In this document: in pieces, positions 1 to 5,534 of the stretch
Layout of the letters: each line of letters begins with the position of its first letter
How positions within the stretch are numbered: position 1 is the first letter of the stretch
From: an uncultured Eubacteriales bacterium
Lineage (GTDB): Bacteria > Bacillota > Clostridia > Peptostreptococcales > Anaerovoracaceae
NCBI GenBank assembly: GCA_902803725.1
Contig: CADCRD010000062.1
Location: 1-12,338, forward strand
DNA: 12,338 nt
Direction: 5' to 3'
Notes under the pieces: generated by a model
Seen by the model: only the letters and a program-made list of their open reading frames with translations
Told to the model about the DNA's origin: nothing
The model's database searches: none
Made by a program: the position numbers and the translations under genes

Positions 1-67
1 CGCCTTCGTGTTCAGTGTTCTTTTGTATCAGCTCAGCACCGCAGATGCGGCAATGTTTATTCGTCAT
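1..67 (-). CDS. Zinc-ribbon protein, N-terminal fragment (3' end outside window)
   Basis: A leftward reading frame opens with ATG at 67 and stays open to the window edge, giving only 22 residues: MTNKHCRICGAEL followed by a hydrophilic stretch. The Cys-x2-Cys-Gly knuckle at residues 6-10 right after the start is typical of the first half of the small zinc-ribbon domains that begin many Firmicutes membrane or regulatory proteins. A GGGAG-like ribosome binding site lies about 8 bases upstream of the ATG, which supports this start. The second Cys pair and everything that would define the function are beyond the edge, so the job of the protein cannot be said. A TATAAT-like -10 on the same strand lies at 151-156. 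Confidence 0.6.
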   Translation of the reverse strand, partial: MTNKHCRICGAELIQKNTEHEG

Positions 68-150
68 TCTCTTCTCCCGTAATTATTAATTTTGCTTTTC
101 TCTTTTCGGTTTCCATTGTGCTCTTATTCTTTTTGCATAGTAATAGCATT

Positions 151-156
151 ATTATA
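151..156 (-). promoter_or_regulatory. Possible -10 box for the zinc-ribbon gene
   Basis: Read on the minus strand this is a perfect TATAAT, about 85 bases upstream of the zinc-ribbon ATG. I see no good -35 hexamer 16-18 bases further upstream and the whole region is A+T-rich, so a chance match is quite possible. Confidence 0.25.
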
Positions 157-199
157 ACCCCTGCACTGAAAAATCACCACTCATAGCAATTCATGTGTT

Positions 200-229
200 T
201 TGTTGTAAATACTATAAATTCGATATAAT
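200..229 (+). promoter_or_regulatory. Putative promoter of the membrane protein gene
   Basis: TTGTTG at 200-205, an 18-base spacer and a perfect TATAAT at 224-229 face the membrane protein gene, leaving a leader of roughly 80 bases. The -10 is good and the -35 poor; the surrounding DNA is A+T-rich, so other placements are possible. Confidence 0.4.
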
Positions 230-314
230 TTATCATCTATTCATTGAATAATATATTCTCTATGATATCCTTTTCTATATTCGAATTTACTATTTGCCAG
301 GAGGAAGATTTCAA

Positions 315-1175
315 ATGAATGATAATGTCCATGAATACAATCAAAATAATTACGCAGTAAAGAAAAAAGAAACTCAAAAGAATTACAAAAAAACTCTTCT
401 ATATTCTATTATCTTAATTGTCCTAATTGTTGTTTCGATTTTTATGTCCGAAACTATGTCTTCGATGAAAATAGTTGACAATTCAATTACCTCACTTGAT
501 AAAAAGAAAGCAACAGTTCAAAGCATCACTGTAAGTGCTACCGCCTCAGCTGCTGCAATTACACTGTTACCCGGTGATGCGGGGACTCCAATTGCAGAAA
601 AGCTGGCTGATGTCAGCGAATATTCTGTTTTTCTATATTCTTCGATCCTTTTGGAAAAATATTTAGCTGCATCAAGCGGCATAATTTCTTTTAAATATCT
701 TATCCCTTTTGCTTTACTTCTTATATTACTATCTCTTTTTGCAAGCAGGAAAACTGATGCTCTCAAATCAATTGGCATCAAAATTATTATCTTTGCTTTG
801 ATTTTATACCTTGTTGTCCCAGCAAGCATTAAGCTTACAAATAACATTGAAAAAACTTACAAGAATACAACATGGGAAGCAACACATACTGATGATTCAC
901 AGAAAACGAAAATGAAAGACATTTCTAATGGGGGTAATAGCATCCTTCCTCACAGCTTCAGCACCAATGTGTCTATAAAAGACCAGTTAGGCAAATATAA
1001 AAAGATGCTAGATGGCTTCATGGACAAAATAGCTATACTTATTGTTACAACCTGCATCATCCCTATACTGGTTTTTTGCTTTTTACTGTGGTTGTTAAAA
1101 ACATTGTTTGGTGTGACTTTAAATCTCCCAAAACCTGCAGGAAGATTCCGAAAAGCTATACCTCGCATTAAATAG
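315..1175 (+). CDS. Multi-pass membrane protein of unknown function
   Basis: A 286-residue integral membrane protein. The start is ATG at 315 because AGGAGGAAG at 299-307 sits just upstream; the in-frame TTG at 294 would put that ribosome binding site inside the gene. Hydrophobic segments are visible near residues 27-44, 127-143, 153-171 and 238-262. Between the first and second lies the striking block LLPGDAGTPIAEKLADVSEY (about 84-103) followed by a semi-hydrophobic SSILLEKYL segment. That block reads like a conserved signature, but I cannot name the family or a function. Residues 172-235 form a soluble, probably extracytoplasmic loop rich in Lys, Asp and Thr. The gene is more A+T-rich than those to its right, compatible with acquisition by transfer. 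It has no close same-strand neighbour. Confidence 0.8.
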   Translation: MNDNVHEYNQNNYAVKKKETQKNYKKTLLYSIILIVLIVVSIFMSETMSSMKIVDNSITSLDKKKATVQSITVSATASAAAITLLPGDAGTPIAEKLADVSEYSVFLYSSILLEKYLAASSGIISFKYLIPFALLLILLSLFASRKTDALKSIGIKIIIFALILYLVVPASIKLTNNIEKTYKNTTWEATHTDDSQKTKMKDISNGGNSILPHSFSTNVSIKDQLGKYKKMLDGFMDKIAILIVTTCIIPILVFCFLLWLLKTLFGVTLNLPKPAGRFRKAIPRIK

Positions 1176-1215
1176 ATCCGTAGATAATTAATCTCTTTTT
1201 AGAGAAGATCGTTCG

Positions 1216-1414
1216 TTACACTTGGATATACACATTGTTATCCCCTTTTGACATAGCATAACCATAATGCATAGAATCAATAGCGAGAACCGTTAATGCG
1301 CCAATTGTGTCAGGCGATGCATTTACAAATGCTGAGCCTAGCTTTCCTGATTTCATGTTTTTTTTTGATGCTTTTCTTCATTCCACCTTTCTTTTTGTAT
1401 TCAACTTTAGTCAC
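1216..1414 (-). pseudogene. Small ORF split by a frameshift at an A9 run
   Basis: Two overlapping minus-strand frames fit together as one small protein. Frame 1 opens with GTG at 1414 (internal ATG at 1381), reads a Lys-rich segment and stops at 1310. Frame 2 reads from ATG at 1356 to TAA at 1216, 46 residues containing NASPDTIGALTVLAIDSMHY, a composition that looks protein-like. They meet at nine consecutive A (T run 1358-1366 on the plus strand). Dropping one A would join them into a 65-residue protein. Frame 2 alone has no ribosome binding site: the only AGGTGG lies about 28 bases upstream, in frame 1. A TATAAT at 1452-1457 (minus strand) could drive transcription. It may be a decayed gene, or expression may depend on slippage at the A run. 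The product is not recognised. Confidence 0.35.
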
Positions 1415-1451
1415 CTAACGGTTCGGGATTTATTTCCCTTTTCTTGAGTAT

Positions 1452-1457
1452 ATTATA
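1452..1457 (-). promoter_or_regulatory. Possible -10 box for the frameshifted small ORF
   Basis: A perfect TATAAT on the minus strand, about 38 bases upstream of the GTG at 1414. No clear -35 hexamer was seen at 16-18 bases. The overlapping plus-strand sequence TATTAT at 1451-1456 is also -10-like, so direction is uncertain. Confidence 0.25.
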
Positions 1458-1535
1458 GGCCACTTTATCGCATTACATCGTGTACGTGATTGTGCCCTGA
1501 TGGTCTTTCATCCGCACAATTATGTGAAAAAACAC

Positions 1536-1564
1536 TTTACACAAATATTTCGCTACCATAGGGT
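1536..1564 (+). promoter_or_regulatory. Weak candidate promoter of the micro-ORF unit
   Basis: TTTACA at 1536-1541 is one base from the -35 consensus; 17 bases on, TAGGGT at 1559-1564 is a poor -10. If used, the transcript would begin near 1571, just ahead of the SD-burying hairpin, and would be about 135 bases long to the terminator. The placement is attractive but the -10 is weak. Confidence 0.25.
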
Positions 1565-1575
1565 GCGTATTTTTT

Positions 1576-1598
1576 CCACCGCCTATTATAGGAGGTGG
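1576..1598 (+). promoter_or_regulatory. Hairpin sequestering the micro-ORF ribosome binding site
   Basis: The arms CCACCGCCTA (1576-1585) and TAGGAGGTGG (1589-1598) pair in nine of ten positions, with one G-A mismatch (1581/1593) and a TTA loop. The second arm contains the whole Shine-Dalgarno sequence AGGAGGTGG of the ORF starting at 1604. No T run follows, so it is not a terminator; the structure would instead hide the ribosome binding site in the RNA. Pairing was worked out by eye. Confidence 0.6.
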
Positions 1599-1603
1599 TT
1601 GTC

Positions 1604-1690
1604 ATGGATACCGGACTGATCGTTATTGTTCTAGGTATCATCCGGCTTTTGGAAGAGGTCGAGGATGATGACAATGAAAAAGCAGGCTGA
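1604..1690 (+). CDS. 28-residue hydrophobic/acidic micro-ORF (type I toxin-like or regulatory leader peptide)
   Basis: An ATG at 1604 stands 5 bases after a near-perfect Shine-Dalgarno sequence (1590-1598) and opens 28 codons ending in TGA at 1688-1690. The peptide begins MDTGLIVIVLGIIRLL, a short hydrophobic segment, and continues as an acidic tail (EEVEDDD) ending NEKAG. The hydrophobic part is about 12 residues, short for a membrane span and broken by Arg14. The SD is buried in a hairpin, and the last codons form the first arm of a terminator. Size, hydrophobicity and SD burial recall type I toxins, but the acidic tail is unlike the basic tails of known toxins. It could equally be a leader peptide controlling readthrough, or an incidental ORF in a small RNA. 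The product is not recognised. Confidence 0.45.
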   Translation: MDTGLIVIVLGIIRLLEEVEDDDNEKAG

Positions 1691-1705
1691 CATTGCCTGC
1701 TTTTT
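1677..1705. terminator. Bidirectional intrinsic terminator shared by the micro-ORF and the XRE gene
   Basis: AAAAAGCAGGC (1677-1687), a 7-base loop and GCCTGCTTTTT (1695-1705) form an 11-pair stem with a T run on either strand. It lies 9 bases beyond the XRE regulator stop on the minus strand and overlaps the end of the micro-ORF on the plus strand, so it can end both convergent transcripts. Confidence 0.85.
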
Positions 1706-1714
1706 TGTTTTTGC

Positions 1715-2575
1715 TTATACTACCGGACCTTCCAGAAAATCCACGGCATACTTGTTGCCGGCCAGCCACAGATTGATCATTATTTCCAGGCCGATGCTGA
1801 TATTCTGCTCGCGGCTGTTTCTGTTCGTGTCCATCATATCTGTCAGGTATCTCAGTCCCTGGTAATATTCCGCGAACTCGATCCAGCCCGGTGTTTTCTT
1901 TAGTTCTCTGACCTTTTCATTGATAACTTCACCATATTGTTTCAAGAATTCGGATTTACGTGTCTCATCCTCTTCATTCGATATAGTTTCTGTGTTGAGG
2001 CAATTTTTTTTCACGAATTCTTTGTTAACGTTGATGAGAACATTTGAATACAGTTTTTTATTTTTTGCCTTTAGCTGATCGTTAGCAAGAAAGTCCCTCT
2101 TCATCATGAGAGCCAGCAGATAATTTGCTGTTGCTTCGGGCGCACCGGTTTCGTCCATAGCAGTTTCGAACTGCCTGATCACATGATCTGCCAAAGATTC
2201 CATGACTGGAGCTTCACTGTTCATGCTCCTTATGATTCTTTGCGCCGCTGCATAGCCTCTCCTAAAACTTTCATTATCTGTCTTCAAATCTGCAAAGGGA
2301 TATATAGCTCTCGCCACTTTAGTCAGGTCTACAGTCATATCAGGAAATCCATCACTGGCCGAAAGCAGGGAAAAGTCTCCGCTGACCAGCTGGTCCATCG
2401 TCAGCCAGTAATGACTGGCCAGATTTTTCGTCATCTCTATATCGGGGCTGCGATGATCATTTTCATAATAACTGATCGCAACACTGCTGACATTGACACT
2501 TTCGGCCAGTTCATCTTGTGTTTCGCCGAAGAATTCCCTCAAAGTTCTGAGATTCGTACCTGTATAGTTATCCAT
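1715..2575 (-). CDS. XRE-family helix-turn-helix transcriptional regulator
   Basis: A 286-residue protein with an N-terminal Cro/C1-type DNA-binding domain at about residues 8-64. Its core motif is ETQDELAESVNVSSVAISYYE, the usual Q-x2-L-A ... S-x2-I-S-x-Y-E layout. Residues 65-286 are a long, mostly helical region that I do not recognise; such regions often sense a ligand, peptide or partner. The start is ATG at 2575, preceded by GGAGGTGA at good spacing; the frame is open further upstream but without a comparable site. A TATAAT -10 (2618-2623) gives it its own promoter, and it ends at a terminator shared with the opposing micro-ORF. Its targets are unknown; the micro-ORF and the lipoprotein operon are the nearest candidates. 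Confidence 0.85.
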   Translation of the reverse strand: MDNYTGTNLRTLREFFGETQDELAESVNVSSVAISYYENDHRSPDIEMTKNLASHYWLTMDQLVSGDFSLLSASDGFPDMTVDLTKVARAIYPFADLKTDNESFRRGYAAAQRIIRSMNSEAPVMESLADHVIRQFETAMDETGAPEATANYLLALMMKRDFLANDQLKAKNKKLYSNVLINVNKEFVKKNCLNTETISNEEDETRKSEFLKQYGEVINEKVRELKKTPGWIEFAEYYQGLRYLTDMMDTNRNSREQNISIGLEIMINLWLAGNKYAVDFLEGPVV

Positions 2576-2617
2576 GCTCTCACCTCCGCGCAATTTTTTT
2601 CTGGTCTTTCTTTTTCC

Positions 2618-2623
2618 ATTATA
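2618..2623 (-). promoter_or_regulatory. -10 box of the XRE regulator gene
   Basis: A perfect TATAAT on the minus strand preceded by GGCT, giving a leader of about 36 bases before the ATG at 2575. No good -35 hexamer is seen 16-18 bases upstream, so it may need an activator or be weak. It lies between the lipoprotein stop (2703) and the XRE start. Confidence 0.5.
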
Positions 2624-2702
2624 AGCCAAACCGTCCTTTTGCCGTATACATTCAATTGCGTGCAGATAAGCTCTGATGCACATAATATGGCGAGTCAGGA
2701 TT

Positions 2703-3557
2703 TTATTGATCATTGTCTTCCGGCGCATTTAAATATAACGATATCGTGTCATCGTCATCACTGTATATCATTTCCAGATTATTGCCGTCTTTATTGTCTG
2801 CTTCCCACATCCAATCAGTGTCATCATCGATGTTTTTGTTATACCCTTTTTCTTTGCAGGCCTTGATGTATTCTTTATATTTGCTTTCATCGACACCGCA
2901 TATTTTTGCATCAAAGTGATCCTTTTCATCCCAGGTAACTACTGCAATCTTTGCGTCCGGCTTTGGCAAAGTTTTTGCAAGTTTACTGTCAGACCAGTCA
3001 AAGGCTTTGAGTGACTCATCATCATATGATACTTTGTTTTCTTTGTAGTCGTAATAAGCAGTAAACAGCTTGTTATTCTCCACAAATGTAATTGTCATCA
3101 TATCGGGTTCAAACAACTCATATGCATCATACTCCGTGAAGAACTGCACGGTGCCGTCAAGATTGCAATTTCCACCCTTGTATGAGCTCCCGGCTTCAGT
3201 ATAAGCTGTTGTTGTGGCGCTTATTGTCAGTTTTTCAGGATCATGTTCCATGTCTTTTGCTTTTTGCTTCAGCTCAGCAAATTTGTTGATTTCATCTTCG
3301 GTCACATCTTCTTTTATTTTGAAATCAAGATCAAAGCTCGCAATATCATACTCCGTATTATTGTCAAAATCGAATTTGACTATACGATTACCTTCGCTGA
3401 CACCGCTGTACACACTCCATTCAACCTTCCCAAAATCAAATTCAGGAATGCTTTCTCCATCCGAGGTCTTCTCTCCGCTGCTTTTTCCGCACGAAGCTAA
3501 TGAGAAAACTGCGATCATGCAGATACATATCACTGCAATTAATTTCTTTGTATTCAT
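2703..3557 (-). CDS. Secreted lipoprotein, DUF6591-like C-terminal domain
   Basis: A 284-residue protein with a lipoprotein signal peptide: MNTKKLIAV, a hydrophobic core and the lipobox LASC, with lipidated Cys at residue 23. The start ATG at 3557 follows GGGAGG by 7 bases. The mature part is acidic. Residues 43-190 look like beta-rich substrate- or ligand-binding sequence; the last 85 residues, beginning LPKPDAKIAVVTWDE and including YKEYIKACKEKGYN, resemble the C-terminal domain often labelled DUF6591 in Clostridia lipoproteins. That label is recalled, not searched. It should sit on the outer face of the cell membrane; no enzymatic motif is visible. It starts 80 bases after the stop of the FxLyD-type lipoprotein with no terminator between, so the two are probably one operon. 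Confidence 0.8.
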   Translation of the reverse strand: MNTKKLIAVICICMIAVFSLASCGKSSGEKTSDGESIPEFDFGKVEWSVYSGVSEGNRIVKFDFDNNTEYDIASFDLDFKIKEDVTEDEINKFAELKQKAKDMEHDPEKLTISATTTAYTEAGSSYKGGNCNLDGTVQFFTEYDAYELFEPDMMTITFVENNKLFTAYYDYKENKVSYDDESLKAFDWSDSKLAKTLPKPDAKIAVVTWDEKDHFDAKICGVDESKYKEYIKACKEKGYNKNIDDDTDWMWEADNKDGNNLEMIYSDDDDTISLYLNAPEDNDQ

Positions 3558-3637
3558 GAATTTCCTCCCACTTGCCGATACCTTTTCATCCGGCTCTGAG
3601 TTTTCATAGAGCTTTCACAAGTCAAAATGCGCTGTCC

Positions 3638-4459
3638 TTAGTCGCTTACATAATCCGAATATGCATACATTTCATACTTGTCATGTTCAATCAGCCCATA
3701 TACTGTGAAATCGAATGCCTTTTTCTTTCCAGCCTTTACATCAACATATTCATAACCTGTGCCGACGATTTTCCCTTTGTTCTTTAGCAGCACTACTACC
3801 ATTCCGCCATCTGTGTCTGTTTTGCTTTTGTTGGTGATCTGGCCTGTATAGCTGATGCTTTCGTCTTCTTTGTCGACATTCTCGCTGACGTTCGATACCG
3901 CAAGGTCTGATGTTTTTATCGCTTTACTGTCAGCTTTTTCTTCATCTCCTTCGATTGCTTCTATTTCCACTTTCTTTGGCTCTTTATCTTTTGTCTCTAT
4001 ACTGGTACTGAACGGTCGGATCTCACCCGGCTGGATCGTAAATTGTGTGACATCTTCTGTCCCCAGTATGCTGCCATCATCCGCATAGGCTGTTATAGTT
4101 AATCCAAAATCCACAAATGCACTTTCACTGTTTGCGTTCCCTACAAGAGCACCTACTTCCAAAGAACCTTCTCCGTCATATCTGTATCCACTCTCAATGA
4201 CCACAATCGTTCCGTTTTTTGATGTTTTAAAGTTCTTTACACTTGTTGCTGCTCCATCGCTGCTACTATTTGATGCTTCTTTCTCCTCTTTTGCAGAATC
4301 ATCATTCTGATCAGATTCATCTTTTTGCTTTTCAACCGGTGCACCGCCTGAACCTCCCGAACTGTCGTCACTGCTCTTATCGTCTCCGCATGCACTCATT
4401 GCGATCGCCAGTACAATAACCATCATAACCATCAGAAATCTGATACTTTTCTTTTTCAT
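3638..4459 (-). CDS. Secreted lipoprotein with two FxLyD-like repeats
   Basis: A 273-residue lipoprotein. The signal peptide MKKKSIRFLMVMM... ends in the lipobox MSAC, followed by a long low-complexity linker of Asp, Ser, Gly and Glu to about residue 75. Then come two beta-rich repeats, both with the pattern of FxLyD domains: ITAYADDGSILGTEDVTQFT followed by IQPGE, and VVVLLKNKGKIVGTGYEYVD followed by VKAGK. Such domains occur in extracellular Firmicutes proteins with unknown ligands. ATG at 4459 is chosen because the alternative GTG at 4468 lies inside the Shine-Dalgarno GAGGTGG. The gene leads the lipoprotein operon and its promoter region carries two palindromic operator-like sites. Confidence 0.82.
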   Translation of the reverse strand: MKKKSIRFLMVMMVIVLAIAMSACGDDKSSDDSSGGSGGAPVEKQKDESDQNDDSAKEEKEASNSSSDGAATSVKNFKTSKNGTIVVIESGYRYDGEGSLEVGALVGNANSESAFVDFGLTITAYADDGSILGTEDVTQFTIQPGEIRPFSTSIETKDKEPKKVEIEAIEGDEEKADSKAIKTSDLAVSNVSENVDKEDESISYTGQITNKSKTDTDGGMVVVLLKNKGKIVGTGYEYVDVKAGKKKAFDFTVYGLIEHDKYEMYAYSDYVSD

Positions 4460-4491
4460 TTTGCCCACCTCTGATATCGCTTGTTCTGAGT

Positions 4492-4521
4492 ATTAACATT
4501 CTGTTAAGAAAATGGTATCAA
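4492..4521 (-). promoter_or_regulatory. Putative promoter of the lipoprotein operon
   Basis: On the minus strand TTGATA (4521-4516), an 18-base spacer and GTTAAT (4497-4492) give a plausible sigma-A promoter, with transcription starting near 4485 and a leader of about 25 bases. Each hexamer matches four or five of six consensus bases. The -10 and spacer are overlaid by the right-hand palindrome. Confidence 0.4.
4493..4507. promoter_or_regulatory. Operator-like palindrome 1, TTAACA-TTC-TGTTAA
   Basis: A perfect 6+6 inverted repeat with a 3-base centre, overlapping the -10 and spacer of the lipoprotein promoter, where a bound repressor would block polymerase. A second copy of the same palindrome is centred 47 bases away. 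The regulator is unknown. Confidence 0.6.
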
Positions 4522-4538
4522 AACCACGCCGATATCCT

Positions 4539-4555
4539 CTTAACAGTTTGTTAAG
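4539..4555. promoter_or_regulatory. Operator-like palindrome 2, CTTAACA-GTT-TGTTAAG
   Basis: A perfect 7+7 inverted repeat with a 3-base centre, sharing the TTAACA/TGTTAA half-sites of palindrome 1. It lies upstream of the candidate -35 of the lipoprotein operon, about 60 bases before the expected transcript start. Two identical half-site pairs in one promoter region are unlikely to be chance even in A+T-rich DNA. Confidence 0.6.
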
Positions 4556-4591
4556 TTACCGGCTGCCGGATCGCAAAATAATGTTGTCGTA

Positions 4592-4620
4592 CAAAAAGTA
4601 CGTGCTAAATCAAGCACGTA
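4592..4620 (-). terminator. Intrinsic terminator after the PrsW-family gene
   Basis: On the minus strand TACGTGCT, a 6-base loop and AGCACGTA form a perfect 8-pair stem (4599-4620) followed by CTTTTTG. It lies 100 bases downstream of the protease stop and would end an ispE-gntR-protease transcript. Confidence 0.8.
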
Positions 4621-4719
4621 TCCTGATAATTTTTGCTTATTTCCCCGTCAACCGGATCAGCTCATCCCGCTTCTTTTTTGATTGTAGTATTTTCCACCTG
4701 ATACTTCAACGCCCTGTTT

Positions 4720-5454
4720 CTATATCGGACGGTCTTCACGCGAATACCGGTTGATACGTTTAACAGCCACAACATCCATAATGATAATGAAGATATAAAA
4801 TACGATGGTCATGACCGGCTCATTCTGCGAAGCGGTAAAATCATAAAACCCATGCAGCATCACCGGAATGAACAGACTCTTTTTCAGCAGTGATTTTGAA
4901 GATTCTCTGTTTCCGGTATTTGCCGGCATCCCGATCATTTTATAGTACGTTTCTATCTTTTCCTGCATCTTAGCCTGGCCGTAATAGTGACCCATAAATA
5001 TTCCGAATATAGCATGTCCGGGAATTGCGGTCACTGCCCTTATCAGAGCGACATGTGCACCGTAATCGAATACATAAAAAATATTTTCGACAGCCGCGAA
5101 TCCCAGTGAAACTACAACGGAATATACGATCGCGTCGAAACAATAGTCAAAATTGACATCATGCCAGCTGCCGCGTTTTAAGAACCAGTATTTGCATCCC
5201 TCTTCGATCAGCGCCACACACAGGAAATTTTCGATCAAGCTGACGAACACAGGGTCCATACCCTGCAGCACACCTTTCACAATATAATTTTCCGCTGCAA
5301 TTTCCAGTATCAGCGTCGGTATCAATGCCAGAATACCGAAAAAGAACAGCTTTATCAAAAGACTGCGCGGTTCCTTTTCTATCTTGTCCAGTTTGTATAC
5401 TTTGTAAATAATATATAAGGGCGGGATCACCGCCAGGGCTAACAAATAACTAAT
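4720..5454 (-). CDS. PrsW-family intramembrane metalloprotease
   Basis: A multi-pass membrane protein of 244 residues in the PrsW family (relatives of the protease that makes the first cut in anti-sigma factor RsiW in Bacillus). Numbered from an ATT at 5454, it shows the family hallmarks in membrane segments: ALIEEGCKYW with Glu84-Glu85 and Lys88, FAAVENIFY (119-127), RAVTAIPGHAIFG (139-151) and HGFYDF (201-206). The first canonical start, TTG at 5445, is 15 bases from the Shine-Dalgarno AAGGAG (5461-5466), whereas ATT at 5454 is exactly 6 bases from it; no ATG or GTG is available nearby. The gene follows the GntR gene by 80 bases and ends before a strong terminator. Its substrate is unknown: no sigma/anti-sigma pair lies in this window. 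Confidence 0.88.
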   Translation of the reverse strand: MSYLLALAVIPPLYIIYKVYKLDKIEKEPRSLLIKLFFFGILALIPTLILEIAAENYIVKGVLQGMDPVFVSLIENFLCVALIEEGCKYWFLKRGSWHDVNFDYCFDAIVYSVVVSLGFAAVENIFYVFDYGAHVALIRAVTAIPGHAIFGIFMGHYYGQAKMQEKIETYYKMIGMPANTGNRESSKSLLKKSLFIPVMLHGFYDFTASQNEPVMTIVFYIFIIIMDVVAVKRINRYSREDRPI

Positions 5455-5460
5455 GACCGT

Positions 5461-5466
5461 CTCCTT
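5461..5466 (-). promoter_or_regulatory. Ribosome binding site pointing to an ATT start
   Basis: AAGGAG on the minus strand, with six bases (ACGGTC) before ATT at 5454. It is too far from the TTG at 5445 to serve it well. It decides between an unusual ATT start and a poorly spaced TTG start. Confidence 0.5.
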
Positions 5467-5534
5467 TTATCTGTATCAATTACTAATCTTTTTTGCTGTT
5501 TTTATCCCGAAAATCCGGAGCCGCAGCTTATGTA

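Larger units (their letters stand above)
1176..1603. other. Gene-poor stretch with a broken small ORF and a hairpin
   Basis: About 430 bases lie between the membrane protein stop and the 28-residue micro-ORF. The left half carries a minus-strand small reading frame interrupted at nine consecutive A (listed separately). The right half contains a possible promoter and the SD-burying hairpin of the micro-ORF. I see no convincing terminator directly after the membrane protein gene; the only small stem there, TCTCT/AGAGA at 1192-1205, is weak and lacks a T run. Confidence 0.5.

Noticed and set aside
294..314. TTG start for the membrane protein gene, adding seven residues
   Set aside because: The AGGAGG ribosome binding site lies inside this extension and is correctly spaced for the ATG at 315.
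1192..1205. Terminator after the membrane protein gene (stem TCTCT/AGAGA)
   Set aside because: Only five weak pairs, no G+C core and no T run after the stem.
2576..2728. N-terminal extension of the XRE regulator
   Set aside because: It has no good ribosome binding site at its start and would contain the -10 box and the strong GGAGGTGA site that serves the ATG at 2575. It would also overlap the lipoprotein gene.
2183..2866. Long plus-strand open frame opposite the XRE and lipoprotein genes
   Set aside because: No ribosome binding site and no recognisable motif; it is an antisense shadow of well-supported minus-strand genes.
3588..3612. Small inverted repeat GCTCT/AGAGC between the two lipoprotein genes
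   Set aside because: Five pairs around a ten-base loop and no T run on the transcribed strand; not a convincing terminator or processing site.
4460..4468. GTG start for the FxLyD-type lipoprotein
   Set aside because: The GTG is part of the Shine-Dalgarno sequence GAGGTGG that serves the ATG at 4459.
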